Source: a virus. Taken from it: a DNA stretch of 23,827 bases. The stretch lies in the IMG/VR virus record IMGVR_UViG_3300031566_000370, positions 1-23,827 of that record; one strand, given 5' to 3'. Position numbers and translations under genes: made by a program. A model generated the notes under the pieces. The model worked only from the letters and a program-made list of their open reading frames with translations. It was not told the origin of the DNA and ran no database searches. Positions 15,741-22,900 of the stretch are shown here, piece after piece (the stretch's first letter is position 1; every line of letters starts with the position of its first letter).

Positions 15741-16232
15741 ATGAAGACGGCCATAAACACAAATGGGGTGATGCCGGCTGACGGCAAGGTGATGGTTCGG
15801 GTTGACGTCGAGCTTGACGCATACGACTCGGCGTATAATGACTACCTGATACACGTCCCGGTCATACCGCCGGGAGGCTACCCAGGCAAGACGGACAAAG
15901 ACGGCGTGCCGCTGGACATGGACGCTTATAAAAAATGGGAAGCCAGCTTGCCGGAAGAGCTAGCCCTAGGCTTCCACATTAGTCACTTCATTGCCGTAGA
16001 CCCCGAAGCCACCAGAGATGACGTTGAAGTCATTATCAAAAGACTATTCGACGAGTCCACATTGACCAGCATACATGACAGGCTCGCGGCACATGACATT
16101 CCTGGAGTACAGCGAATGCTCAAGGCAATCAAGGGGCCAGGCAGGACAATGCTATTGCCGAAGGCAGCCTTGGAAGACCTGGCCGAAACGATGAAGGCGA
16201 GGCTGAAGGAGGCGGGCACAGATGGCTATTGA
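15741..16232 (+). CDS. Unknown tail-region protein
   Basis: This 163-residue protein lies between the tape measure and the tail hub, a position often held by distal tail or baseplate-linker proteins, but I do not recognise the sequence. It has a beta-like N-terminal half (GKVMVRVDVELDAYD, NDYLIHVPVIPPGGYPG) and a helical C-terminal half (RDDVEVIIKRLFDEST, LEDLAETMKARLKEAG). Bases ~15925-16090 are visibly more AT-rich than their surroundings. GGAGG lies upstream of ATG 15741. Its last 11 bases overlap the tail hub start, so translation is probably coupled. Confidence 0.65.
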   Translation: MKTAINTNGVMPADGKVMVRVDVELDAYDSAYNDYLIHVPVIPPGGYPGKTDKDGVPLDMDAYKKWEASLPEELALGFHISHFIAVDPEATRDDVEVIIKRLFDESTLTSIHDRLAAHDIPGVQRMLKAIKGPGRTMLLPKAALEDLAETMKARLKEAGTDGY

Positions 16233-19110
16233 TGTCGGCTCTCCAGCAATGGCGTACACGATACCGAACGTGACGACCGAGGACGCCGACCCTGGCTACG
16301 TGAAGTCGACGGGCAACGGAACGATAACGGATGACGGCGGCATGGTGACCCACCGAGGATTTGTGTACGGGAAGGCGTACCATGGCAATCCCGGCAATGT
16401 CCCGCCGGAATCAAGCGGGTATGACGACTATGCAGACGAGGCCGGCGTGTTCGGGACAGGTGCGTTCACCGGCGAAATGACCGGCCTGTCTTGGGGGACC
16501 ACATACTACGTCAGGGCTTACGCTTGCAGTCCGGCAGGGTATGACTACGGAGATGAGTCATGGTTCGTCACGCTGATACCCAGGACGCCATTCGATGTCA
16601 TAGCGGAGCTTGACGCCGGCGGCAAGTACCGCATCAATTCCACCTGGGGCACGTTCGAACAGGCCCGAGCCGGCATGAGCTTATCATTGCAAGACGACCC
16701 CGGGTGCGGCGTATCGCTCACGGCCTCATGGTTCATACAGCGCGGCTATCTGGAGTTCGACCTCAGCGCGTATGAGGGGGCTGTCGTCGATGTCGTCAAG
16801 CTGCGGCTGTGCGTCAAGGCGAAAAGTACTGGCGGCGGCGAGGGCGGGTTCGTGACGCCGGCCAGCCATGAGAATCCGCTGCAGACAAGCGACTGGGGCG
16901 ATGTCCAGTTCGTCAGCTATGGCTACTGGGAAGGCGGCGGCATACCTGACGTTGACGGCTACCTCGAGGTCATACTGAATGATGTCGGCAAGGCGGCCGT
17001 AATTGCCGCGCTCGGCGGCATGCTGCGCCTTGGGCTGGTCAACGGGCTCGACTTCAATGACAGTGAGCCGGGTCTCGGCGAACGGTACGTCAACTTTTAT
17101 GAGCCGAGCATAGAGGACAAGGAGCCGATGTTGCGGTTCGAGTACCCGACATTCGGGCTCATCTTGGAACAGGCATTTGACCAGCCGATATTTACCGCGT
17201 CGCCTGCCTGGACTGACGTCACGCAGGACCTGATGGCGTTCCGCACAAAGCGCGGCCGAATGCATGAGCTGGACAAGGTGGAGGCGGGCACGGCGGTAGT
17301 CGCCTTGAACAACGACGACGGAGACTGGTGGCGCTACAACCCGGCTGGCATCCACTACCCGAATGTCAAGCCGCTGACGCTGACCAGGCTGCGGTACTAT
17401 TGGGACGGCGTATATTATCCGATATGGTACGGCGTCAGCGAGGCATATCATCCAGGCTGGAGAGCTGACAACGAGGGAGGAGCGTCACCGATAATGACGC
17501 TGGAGTGCGTTGACTTTTTCAAGTCATTCGCAAGGTACTCGCTGACAGGCGCCAATATCAAATTGACTGAGGCCGCCAACTCAGGGGACAGCCACGTGCA
17601 CCTGGAGAGCGTCGACTTCCTGCATGAGGGCCAGTCCGTCAGGCTGTATCAGGATGAGGTAACAGAGACAAAGATAATCCAGCAGGTGTCTGAGGCGCTG
17701 AAGCTCATCATCTTCACGGAGTCAGTCATCAACAGTTACTCCGCCAATGCCCACGTCAAGAAGTTCCCTGCCGTCCTCAGCGGACAGCGCATAAAGGACT
17801 GCCTGCTCGAGATGGGAGTGCCCGCGGGACTTATGGACATAGACGCTGGACAGCATTACGTCATTGAGCACGAGCCTAAAGACGAGGGCACCAATGTCTT
17901 AGGGCACATGCAAGCGGTGGCCGAGGCGGAGGATGGGTTGCTCTTCGTGGCGAGGGATGGCAAGACCACCTTCCAGGACTCGTCCGCGAGGATGGCGTCA
18001 CCGTACAACACCTCCCAGGCCACCTTCAATGACGACGACACGGCCCAGAAGTACGTCCACCCGAGTCTGGTCGACGACGACATGTTCATCTACAACCAGG
18101 TCAAGATTCTCGGGCCGGGGATAGACCCGCAGCAGGTCGTCGTTGGCGACGCGGCCACCGAGCAAGGTCCGAGGGAGCTTGTCCGCAAGGAGTCTCAGCT
18201 GTACTTCAGCACCGACGCCTTCGTCCAGGCGTTCGTCCTGGCCAAGAGGTTCACGACGTCAAAGCTAAGGTGCGACCTGCTGCTCGTGAAGCCGCAGGCC
18301 GACCCGGACAACCTGTTTCCGGTAGTGCTGGGTTATGACATATCGACAAGGATAACGTTCAACCTGAACACGGCCGACAACCCGGCGGCATTATCGAAGG
18401 AATACCATATCGAGGGCGTAGAGCACGAGTGGGACGCCAGCGACGGGCTCTGGCAGACATGGTGGCAATTGTGGACCGTCAACCGGTACAAGGCCTTTTC
18501 GGTACTCCACGACGGATATTTCCGCAACTATTCCGATGAAGGTACCTATCAGGAAATGCACGATGAGGCGGAGGCAAACTACGTCGAGAATGACGGCTCC
18601 AGTCACAATCCGTACACCGACCCCGACGAGATAGTCGTCGGGCAGCAGTTGTACTACAGCTTCCTCGGATTCAACGGCAGCCTGTGGCGTGGCTTCCTTG
18701 AGTTCGATACGTCTCTTTTGCTGCCGACAGACTCACCTATAGCAGCCTTCGTCCTCATGCACGTCAAGGAGAGCTTCATCGACGACAGGCCATGGAATCT
18801 CGTGGTTGTCGACCCGAGCACGCTGGCCAATCCTCTGGCCGCCACAGACTATGGCGTCCTTGAGCCGGAGACCGTGCAGCAAGGCGCCGAGACGATGATT
18901 CATGGCGGGCTGTGGCTGGTCTTGGAGCTGAACTCTAGCGGCCTAAATCTGCTTGCGCCTGAAGGCATCACGAGATTCGGGCTCAGGAGCCATTGGGACA
19001 TAGTCGAGAGCGACAATGACGAGGAAGACGGGTATACGAACGAATATGCTCGATTCGATAACATCAACACGAACTACCCGCCCAGGCTGGTGATACAGCT
19101 GGCGGAGTAG
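16222..19110 (+). CDS. Tail hub protein flanked by adhesin-like domains
   Basis: This 962-residue protein has a core (about residues 315-770) matching siphophage minor tail/hub proteins: WTDVTQDLMAFRTKRGRMHE, LDKVEAGTAVVALNNDDGD, HYPNVKPLTLTRLRYYWDGV and IMTLECVDFFKSFARY. These proteins form the tail tip ring. The N-terminus (45-118) resembles a fibronectin III-like domain (MTGLSWGTTYYVRAYACSPA). Two further parts, ~135-310 and ~785-962, share a DNRLRE-like pattern (RGYLEFDLSAY versus RGFLEFDTSLL; W-D or W-N-V; final PMLRFEYP versus PRLVIQL). The core is thus bracketed by similar surface-type domains, probably for host binding. Some residues are exceptionally long for a hub. Confidence 0.78.
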   Translation: MAIDVGSPAMAYTIPNVTTEDADPGYVKSTGNGTITDDGGMVTHRGFVYGKAYHGNPGNVPPESSGYDDYADEAGVFGTGAFTGEMTGLSWGTTYYVRAYACSPAGYDYGDESWFVTLIPRTPFDVIAELDAGGKYRINSTWGTFEQARAGMSLSLQDDPGCGVSLTASWFIQRGYLEFDLSAYEGAVVDVVKLRLCVKAKSTGGGEGGFVTPASHENPLQTSDWGDVQFVSYGYWEGGGIPDVDGYLEVILNDVGKAAVIAALGGMLRLGLVNGLDFNDSEPGLGERYVNFYEPSIEDKEPMLRFEYPTFGLILEQAFDQPIFTASPAWTDVTQDLMAFRTKRGRMHELDKVEAGTAVVALNNDDGDWWRYNPAGIHYPNVKPLTLTRLRYYWDGVYYPIWYGVSEAYHPGWRADNEGGASPIMTLECVDFFKSFARYSLTGANIKLTEAANSGDSHVHLESVDFLHEGQSVRLYQDEVTETKIIQQVSEALKLIIFTESVINSYSANAHVKKFPAVLSGQRIKDCLLEMGVPAGLMDIDAGQHYVIEHEPKDEGTNVLGHMQAVAEAEDGLLFVARDGKTTFQDSSARMASPYNTSQATFNDDDTAQKYVHPSLVDDDMFIYNQVKILGPGIDPQQVVVGDAATEQGPRELVRKESQLYFSTDAFVQAFVLAKRFTTSKLRCDLLLVKPQADPDNLFPVVLGYDISTRITFNLNTADNPAALSKEYHIEGVEHEWDASDGLWQTWWQLWTVNRYKAFSVLHDGYFRNYSDEGTYQEMHDEAEANYVENDGSSHNPYTDPDEIVVGQQLYYSFLGFNGSLWRGFLEFDTSLLLPTDSPIAAFVLMHVKESFIDDRPWNLVVVDPSTLANPLAATDYGVLEPETVQQGAETMIHGGLWLVLELNSSGLNLLAPEGITRFGLRSHWDIVESDNDEEDGYTNEYARFDNINTNYPPRLVIQLAE

Positions 19111-19121
19111 AGGAGGGGAAC

Positions 19122-19325
19122 ATGGCGACATACGGAAGGAGTGGGACTGCCACCCCTGACCCAACGGACGTGGCGATAGCAGCTAACGCAATAGCTATCG
19201 ATGCCATGATGGACCAGGTGAAATATTGGCGCCAAAGACTGGCGCATCTGGATGACAATGTAGTCGAGGTTGACGACATCCGGATGGATGACGAAATACG
19301 CAATCATGAAAGGGACACAGAATGA
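19122..19325 (+). CDS. Small protein of unknown function
   Basis: This 67-residue protein is not recognised. AGGAGGGG lies 5-6 bases before ATG 19122. The sequence begins with a Thr/Pro-rich stretch (YGRSGTATPDPTD), followed by an amphipathic helix (VAIAANAIAIDAMMDQVKYWRQRL) and an acidic/basic end (DDIRMDDEIRNHERDTE). The helix could mediate oligomerisation. The last 4 bases overlap the hydrolase start (ATGA at 19322-19325). It is probably translated with it, and may be a small tail or hydrolase partner, which is inferred from overlap only. Confidence 0.6.
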   Translation: MATYGRSGTATPDPTDVAIAANAIAIDAMMDQVKYWRQRLAHLDDNVVEVDDIRMDDEIRNHERDTE

Positions 19326-19897
19326 TAATCGACAAGGCAACCATCAAAGACATGGGCCTGGAGCCGGCTGACATCATCCGCGTTAAGGGCACCGGCACGT
19401 TCGGGCTATTGGCGCGCTCGGTGTTCGTGCCTTGGACTGACCGGCATCACCACGCCCTTGTCTGGAGGAAGAGTGGGGACGACTACATCATACTCGAGTC
19501 CGTCAACAAAGGGTTGGCTGTCGGAAGGCTGTCAATGTACGCCGGAAGCGACGTCACATTCTACAGGGCAGTCAGCCTGGACTTTGCCACACGTGAGCGT
19601 GCGTGCGAAGAGCTGACCAGGTACGGACGGGCGCCGTATGACTACGCCCTGTACATCAGGCTGGTCCGGAACATCATCAAGGCTGAACTGGGCGTGCTCA
19701 GGTCGGGGCACTGGTTCCGCAAGCTGCACGCCTACGAGCTGCCGTACGGGGAGGACGGATGGCTAGTGTGCACCGAGGCTGTCGCCCTGGCATTCAGGCT
19801 TGTGAACTGGTCTCTGGTGCCCGACGGCGTTATGGCGCTGCCGAGCGCGATAGAGCAGGCGAGCCTAGACGGACTCATCAGGGAGGTCACGGCATGA
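19322..19897 (+). CDS. Permuted papain-like hydrolase (YiiX/NlpC-P60 type)
   Basis: This 191-residue protein has the pattern of circularly permuted papain-like (YiiX/LRAT-related NlpC/P60) hydrolases, in which the catalytic His comes first and the Cys last. H44 lies in DRHHHALVWRK, with an acidic residue E59 in YIILESVNKG, and C150 is in WLVCTEAVALAFRLV. YGRAPYDY (101-108) matches the family's G-x-x-YDY segment. Such enzymes cleave amide or ester bonds, often in peptidoglycan. Position after the tail hub suggests a cell-wall-opening function during entry or lysis. No signal peptide or membrane helix is evident. The stop overlaps the next ATG. Confidence 0.68.
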   Translation: MIIDKATIKDMGLEPADIIRVKGTGTFGLLARSVFVPWTDRHHHALVWRKSGDDYIILESVNKGLAVGRLSMYAGSDVTFYRAVSLDFATRERACEELTRYGRAPYDYALYIRLVRNIIKAELGVLRSGHWFRKLHAYELPYGEDGWLVCTEAVALAFRLVNWSLVPDGVMALPSAIEQASLDGLIREVTA

Positions 19898-20199
19898 ACA
19901 AGCAGGACGTGCAGGGCATCAAGGAAGAGGTGGCGCAGCTATCGACACGACTGGACAACATCGAGGGCTACTTCCAGAACTTCGACACCACCCTCAACAA
20001 CCACATGAACGACTACAAGCGGGAGCAGGAACTGCAGGCTGGCAGGCTGGCAGATGTCGAGAAGAGCATGAAGGGCATGTGCCGCATGTTCAACTGGGGA
20101 TTCTGGGTGCTGTTCGGCCTGAACATTCTGGTGCTAGGCGCCGGAGGAGCTCTGCTTGTCGCATTGGCACTGGAATATATGAAACGAGGAGGGACATAA
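19894..20199 (+). CDS. Coiled-coil protein with C-terminal membrane helix (holin/XhlA-like)
   Basis: This 101-residue protein has a charged coiled-coil N-terminal two-thirds (VAQLSTRLDNIEGYFQNFDT, then MNDYKREQELQAGRLADVEK) and one C-terminal membrane helix (WVLFGLNILVLGAGGALLVA), ending in the positive tail MKRGG. This is the layout of XhlA-type haemolysin/holin-associated proteins and of some tail-tip proteins. The start at ATG 19894 overlaps the hydrolase stop, and its TAA overlaps the next ATG (TAATG), so it sits in a tightly coupled set. Next to a hydrolase, a lysis role is plausible but not shown by a motif. Confidence 0.65.
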   Translation: MNKQDVQGIKEEVAQLSTRLDNIEGYFQNFDTTLNNHMNDYKREQELQAGRLADVEKSMKGMCRMFNWGFWVLFGLNILVLGAGGALLVALALEYMKRGGT

Positions 20200-21095
20200 T
20201 GAGCACAGGAGTATGGCCAAAGGAGAGGCACGACGAACTAACGGCGCTCAGGGAGGCAGGCACAACGACGAAGGCAATCGCGGAGATGGTGGGCTGCTCC
20301 GAGCAGGTGGCCAGCTACCATCTGAAGGACATTGAGCCGCTGTCTAAGATGCTTGACATACTGCCCGACTACGACAAGGAGATTCTGCAGATTCCGGACC
20401 GGCCGTGCGCCCTGACCGCCGACTGGCATGCGCCGTACTTCAGCAAGCTGTGGCTGAGGCGGCTGATTGCCGTGTGCACAAAGCTCGGCGTGAGGGACCT
20501 GGCGATAGTGGGCGACTTTGCCGACATGTCCTGGATTAGCAGGTTCGTCCGCAAGGAGCAGAGAGGCGGCGGGCTTGACCAGGACGCGCGCATAATCTAC
20601 AAGACCCTGGACATGCTGCTCAACATATTCGATGACGTGTGGTGGTGCTTCGGCAATCACGAGGACAGGCTGCCCCAGCGACTGGGCGGACATGACATGC
20701 TGCAGGCGTCAGCCGAGGCCGTAGGCCGCAGGACGCCGGGAAGACTGCACGTGAGCGACATACCGACTCTGCTGCTCGGCGACAAGTGGAGGCTCGAGCA
20801 CCCGAAGACATTCTCGAGGGACGGCGCCAAGGTCGCGGCATCGGCGGCCAGCATCTACCTCAAGAACATAGCCTGCGCCCACGGCCACCACTTCGGCTTC
20901 AAGTACGACGTCAGCGGCAGGTACCTCGGCATTGACCTTGGTGGCATGTTCGACGTCAGCAAGCAGGAGTACCTGTTCAAGACCGGCATCACCACCATGC
21001 CGCAGTGGCAACCGGGCTTCTGGGTGTACAGGAACGGCAAGGTCCTCCCGCTCGAAGACTCGATGACTGACTGGAAGGACTACAGCGTTGACTGA
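20199..21095 (+). CDS. HTH-containing calcineurin-like metallophosphoesterase
   Basis: This 298-residue protein has an N-terminal helix-turn-helix segment (residues 14-45: LTALREAGTTTKAIAEMVGC, then SEQVASYHLKDI), followed by a metallophosphoesterase domain. The metal ligands are in order: D75-W-H77 in DWHAPYF, GDFAD (105-109), GNHED (152-156) and AHGHH (227-231). Such enzymes hydrolyse phosphodiesters or phosphomonoesters, including nucleic acids, using two metal ions. A fused DNA-binding domain suggests a nucleic-acid substrate or regulator. The start at ATG 20199 follows GAGGAGGGA, and the frame extends further upstream without a ribosome site. It ends the coupled late gene cluster. Confidence 0.78.
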   Translation: MSTGVWPKERHDELTALREAGTTTKAIAEMVGCSEQVASYHLKDIEPLSKMLDILPDYDKEILQIPDRPCALTADWHAPYFSKLWLRRLIAVCTKLGVRDLAIVGDFADMSWISRFVRKEQRGGGLDQDARIIYKTLDMLLNIFDDVWWCFGNHEDRLPQRLGGHDMLQASAEAVGRRTPGRLHVSDIPTLLLGDKWRLEHPKTFSRDGAKVAASAASIYLKNIACAHGHHFGFKYDVSGRYLGIDLGGMFDVSKQEYLFKTGITTMPQWQPGFWVYRNGKVLPLEDSMTDWKDYSVD

Positions 21096-21123
21096 GCGCC
21101 TGGTGCACGGCGGAAGGCGGCCT

Positions 21124-21158
21124 TGTACATATGTACACTTTAATATAGGCGGTATAAT
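21124..21158 (+). promoter_or_regulatory. Palindrome plus perfect -10 hexamer before the Vsr-like gene
   Basis: A perfect 14-base palindrome TGTACATATGTACA lies at 21124-21137, and a consensus TATAAT lies at 21153-21158. The palindrome covers the place where a -35 would sit, and no good -35 sequence is present, so this may be an operator or activator site for the promoter. It marks the boundary between the coupled late genes and the small-gene region, with 50 bases from the TATAAT to ATG 21208. The sites are seen directly; promoter activity and a binding protein are inferred. Confidence 0.5.
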
Positions 21159-21207
21159 GAATACGACCGGCGCAACTGTTGTCGAGCCGTTTTGTTGAGG
21201 AGATGCC

Positions 21208-21606
21208 ATGACTGATACAGTAGACAAGAACACCCGGTCGAAGATAATGGCTTCCATCAAGTCGCAGGGCACCAAGATGGAGCTCGCGGTCAAGCCGGTC
21301 CTCGAGGCCCTGGGCTTTGAGTACCAGCCGAAGGATGTCTTCGGCAAGCCTGACTTCGCCCACAAGGAGCAGATGATTGCCGTCTTCCTGGACGGCTGCT
21401 TCTGGCACGGCTGCCTGGAGCACTACAACGAGCCAGGGACCAACTCCAAGTTCTGGGCCGATAAGATAGCCGCCAACAAGAAGCGCGACCTGGCAGCCAC
21501 CAACCTGCTGGAGGGCTCTGGCTGGAGGGTCATCCGAATATGGGAGCACGACCTGGGCGACCTGGTGGCTGAGTTCATCAGCAGAGAGGTAGGACTAAAG
21601 TCCTAG
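21208..21606 (+). CDS. Vsr-like very short patch repair endonuclease
   Basis: This 132-residue protein matches the Vsr family, which nicks DNA at T:G mismatches created by deamination of 5-methylcytosine. Family signatures appear in order: RSKIMASIKSQGTKMELAVK, FGKPDF (D49, metal binding), AVFLDGCFWHGC (61-69 region), NSKFWADKIAANKKRD (80-94) and GSGWRVIRIWEHDL (103-117). The length is close to E. coli Vsr (156). The cytosine methylase that normally accompanies Vsr is absent in this window. GAGGAG (21197-21202) lies 5 bases before the ATG. A repair or a host-restriction/homing role is open. Confidence 0.8.
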   Translation: MTDTVDKNTRSKIMASIKSQGTKMELAVKPVLEALGFEYQPKDVFGKPDFAHKEQMIAVFLDGCFWHGCLEHYNEPGTNSKFWADKIAANKKRDLAATNLLEGSGWRVIRIWEHDLGDLVAEFISREVGLKS

Positions 21607-22168
21607 GTCAACATAGTACTAACGACCCGCTCCCGAACACTGCGTCGAAGCCTATAATGTATATGTAAGGTTGAATAAGGAGCGAATAAGAGAACGAAGA
21701 AAACAGGACGCAGGCCACGAATGAGAAGGCCAACCAACGCTAAAGCCGGCAGGGCAGGTGAGATTCCTGGTCGACCGGGTCTCGGGAGAGTCGCCGAGGC
21801 GAGCGGGGCAAGGTCCTCGAATAAGAGGAACGCTCAACCCGAACAGGGTGACCAGCCAAGGTCACATACGTGAGCCAACTAGGTACGCGTTACGGACCGC
21901 CTGAGCAATCAGATTAAGGTCGCACTCGACAAACCGAACGAGACTCGTAACATTCCGCGGCTGGTCTTCAGCAGTATAGCCAAAGGCATCAGACTGACGT
22001 GCCCTCCCACACAGCGACATTGGGACGTCGGCTGACTGAGTGCCACCTCCCATCCGATAAGACCGGATGGCCTTGGAGCACCGACCGGCGCTGTCTCTCG
22101 CACAGTGGCATTGGAGCGTCAGTCTGAAGCCCTTGGTTACACGCGAATATAATGTAAGGAGGCACACG
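21607..22168 (+). other. 562-base non-coding island with many inverted repeats
   Basis: I see no protein gene with a ribosome site here. A TATAAT at 21653-21658 could start a transcript, and a second at 22148-22153 lies just before the next gene. Bases 21760-21877 contain four successive hairpins: GAGA/TCTC with CCTGG/CCGGG (21760-21783), TCGC/GCGA (21791-21802), TCCTC/GAGGA (21814-21829) and GG-TCAC/GTGA-CC (about 21860-21877). Bases 21989-22127 contain the second block, listed separately. Size and structure fit a phage non-coding RNA or a replication/packaging site, but no known family was recognised. Confidence 0.5.
21989..22127 (+). repeat. Inverted-repeat block with two imperfect direct repeats
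   Basis: TCAGACTGACG (21989-21999) pairs perfectly with CGTCAGTCTGA (22117-22127), enclosing 117 bases. Inside, CCATCCG (22050-22056) pairs with CGGATGG (22064-22070) around ATAAGAC, extended by GTGC/GCAC at 22040-22043 and 22078-22081. Two 22-base segments, 22010-22031 (CACAGCGACATTGG...) and 22101-22122 (CACAGTGGCATTGG...), are imperfect direct repeats with 17 of 22 identical bases, and all five differences are transitions. This could be a structured RNA, a protein-binding site or an origin. Confidence 0.55.
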
Positions 22169-22420
22169 ATGACAAACCAGCAAATAGCCGAACAGAATGC
22201 CAAAAGGCAGAGAGCCCAGGAAGAAAACGCCTGGAGGGATGCCGAGACGCCCATCAAGACGAATAGGGCGCTCGTTATGAAGGAGCACTTCACGGCAGAC
22301 GAGCGAGACCTCATCCACTACGCACTCGAGCAATATGCCAAGACAATGCAAAAGGACTTCCCGGGCTACAGCATCACCATGAGCACATTGGAGCTCAAGG
22401 AGATATTCGCCCGACAGTAG
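22169..22420 (+). CDS. Small helical protein of unknown function
   Basis: This 83-residue protein is not recognised. The start at ATG 22169 is fixed by AAGGAGG (22156-22162), although the frame is open further upstream into the non-coding island. The N-terminus is charged and helical (QQIAEQNAKRQRAQEENAWR), the centre begins a second helix (TADERDLIHYALEQYAKTM), and the C-terminus is LELKEIFARQ. A TATAAT at 22148-22153 overlaps its leader. It belongs to the string of small genes, separated by structured leaders, in the last 1.7 kb. Being small, charged and helical is common among phage accessory proteins. Confidence 0.6.
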   Translation: MTNQQIAEQNAKRQRAQEENAWRDAETPIKTNRALVMKEHFTADERDLIHYALEQYAKTMQKDFPGYSITMSTLELKEIFARQ

Positions 22421-22423
22421 CCC

Positions 22424-22484
22424 ACTAGAACACCGACAACCTGCCCACGAGCGAGAGTTCATGGGCAGACGTGGACGTTCTAGT
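22424..22484 (+). promoter_or_regulatory. Two-stem structured leader
   Basis: ACTAGAAC (22424-22431) pairs with GTTCTAGT (22477-22484), and inside it CTGCCCA (22441-22447) pairs with TGGGCAG (22462-22468) around a 14-base loop, leaving a 9/8-base internal loop. The outer stem ends just before AAGGAGG and the start of the next gene. It is not followed by a T-run, so it is not a standard terminator. It has the same plan as the leader at 23391-23452. Possible functions are processing, stability or translational control. Confidence 0.55.
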
Positions 22485-22498
22485 CCAAGGAGGAAACG

Positions 22499-22801
22499 AT
22501 GAACAGAATACAGGCGAGGATAGACACGAGGGAAGCACAGTTGAAGCAGGCCACCCAAGAGGCAATCGACAAGGTGACGGCCAACTGCGACAATACCGAC
22601 CAAGAAGAGCTGGCCCAGTTCCAGGAGCAGAAGTCGCTGGCACAGGCGACAGGCGTCATCACCATGGACGAGGCTCAGACACTGTACGCCATCTTCGGAG
22701 GCGAGACCGCAAGCACAAACCAATGGAAGCAGCGGACCCTGGCCGAGAAGATAACGGCCCTCGAGGTGATATTCGAGATTCACCAGAAGATGAACAGCTA
22801 G
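22499..22801 (+). CDS. Small coiled-coil protein of unknown function
   Basis: This 100-residue protein is not recognised. It is helical throughout: a charged coiled coil at the N-terminus (IQARIDTREAQLKQATQEAI, then TDQEELAQFQEQKSLAQATG), a short non-helical break with a glycine pair (LYAIFGGETAS) and a final helix (EKITALEVIFEIHQKM). There are no membrane segments. AAGGAGGAAACG lies immediately before ATG 22499 and a structured leader precedes that. Oligomerisation through the coiled coil is likely; function unknown. Confidence 0.6.
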   Translation: MNRIQARIDTREAQLKQATQEAIDKVTANCDNTDQEELAQFQEQKSLAQATGVITMDEAQTLYAIFGGETASTNQWKQRTLAEKITALEVIFEIHQKMNS

Positions 22802-22811
22802 AATATCGACT

Positions 22812-22898
22812 CAGCCCAGGTCAAGAGACGGCAAACGCACCTTCGGGAGCGTAGCGAGTCTATGACGGACCTGGGCTGCGATGGGCATTCTAGCCCAG
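22812..22898 (+). promoter_or_regulatory. Structured leader with UUCG tetraloop and competing helices
   Basis: CAGCCCAGGTC (22812-22822) pairs perfectly with GACCTGGGCTG (22868-22878). Inside it, AGAC (22826-22829) can pair with GTCT (22858-22861), and CGC-A-CC (22836-22841) pairs with GG-A-GCG (22846-22851) around TTCG, a C(UUCG)G tetraloop. The 3' arm, CTGGGCT (22871-22877), can instead pair with AGCCCAG (22892-22898), so two folds exclude each other. The next gene starts 52 bases after this element. This is the shape of an RNA switch, but no ligand-binding family was recognised. Confidence 0.6.
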
Positions 22899-22900
22899 CT

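Noticed and set aside
16726-17451. A 241-codon open frame on the - strand
   Set aside because: It lies entirely within the well-supported tail hub gene and shows no recognisable domain.
21721-21873. A 50-codon + frame in the non-coding island (Arg/Gly/Pro-rich)
   Set aside because: No ribosome site precedes it, the product resembles random GC-rich translation, and four hairpins cover the same bases. A 17-codon frame from TTG 21671 overlapping it is equally unsupported.
21862-22314. A 150-codon - frame across the island
   Set aside because: It spans the inverted repeats and part of the gene at 22169, has no ribosome site, and its repeated Cys/Arg segments are merely translations of the direct repeats.
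22471-22854. A 127-codon + frame overlapping the gene at 22499
   Set aside because: It begins before the strong AAGGAGG used by the 22499 gene, and its product is Gly/Arg/Asp-rich shadow sequence that runs into the next structured leader.
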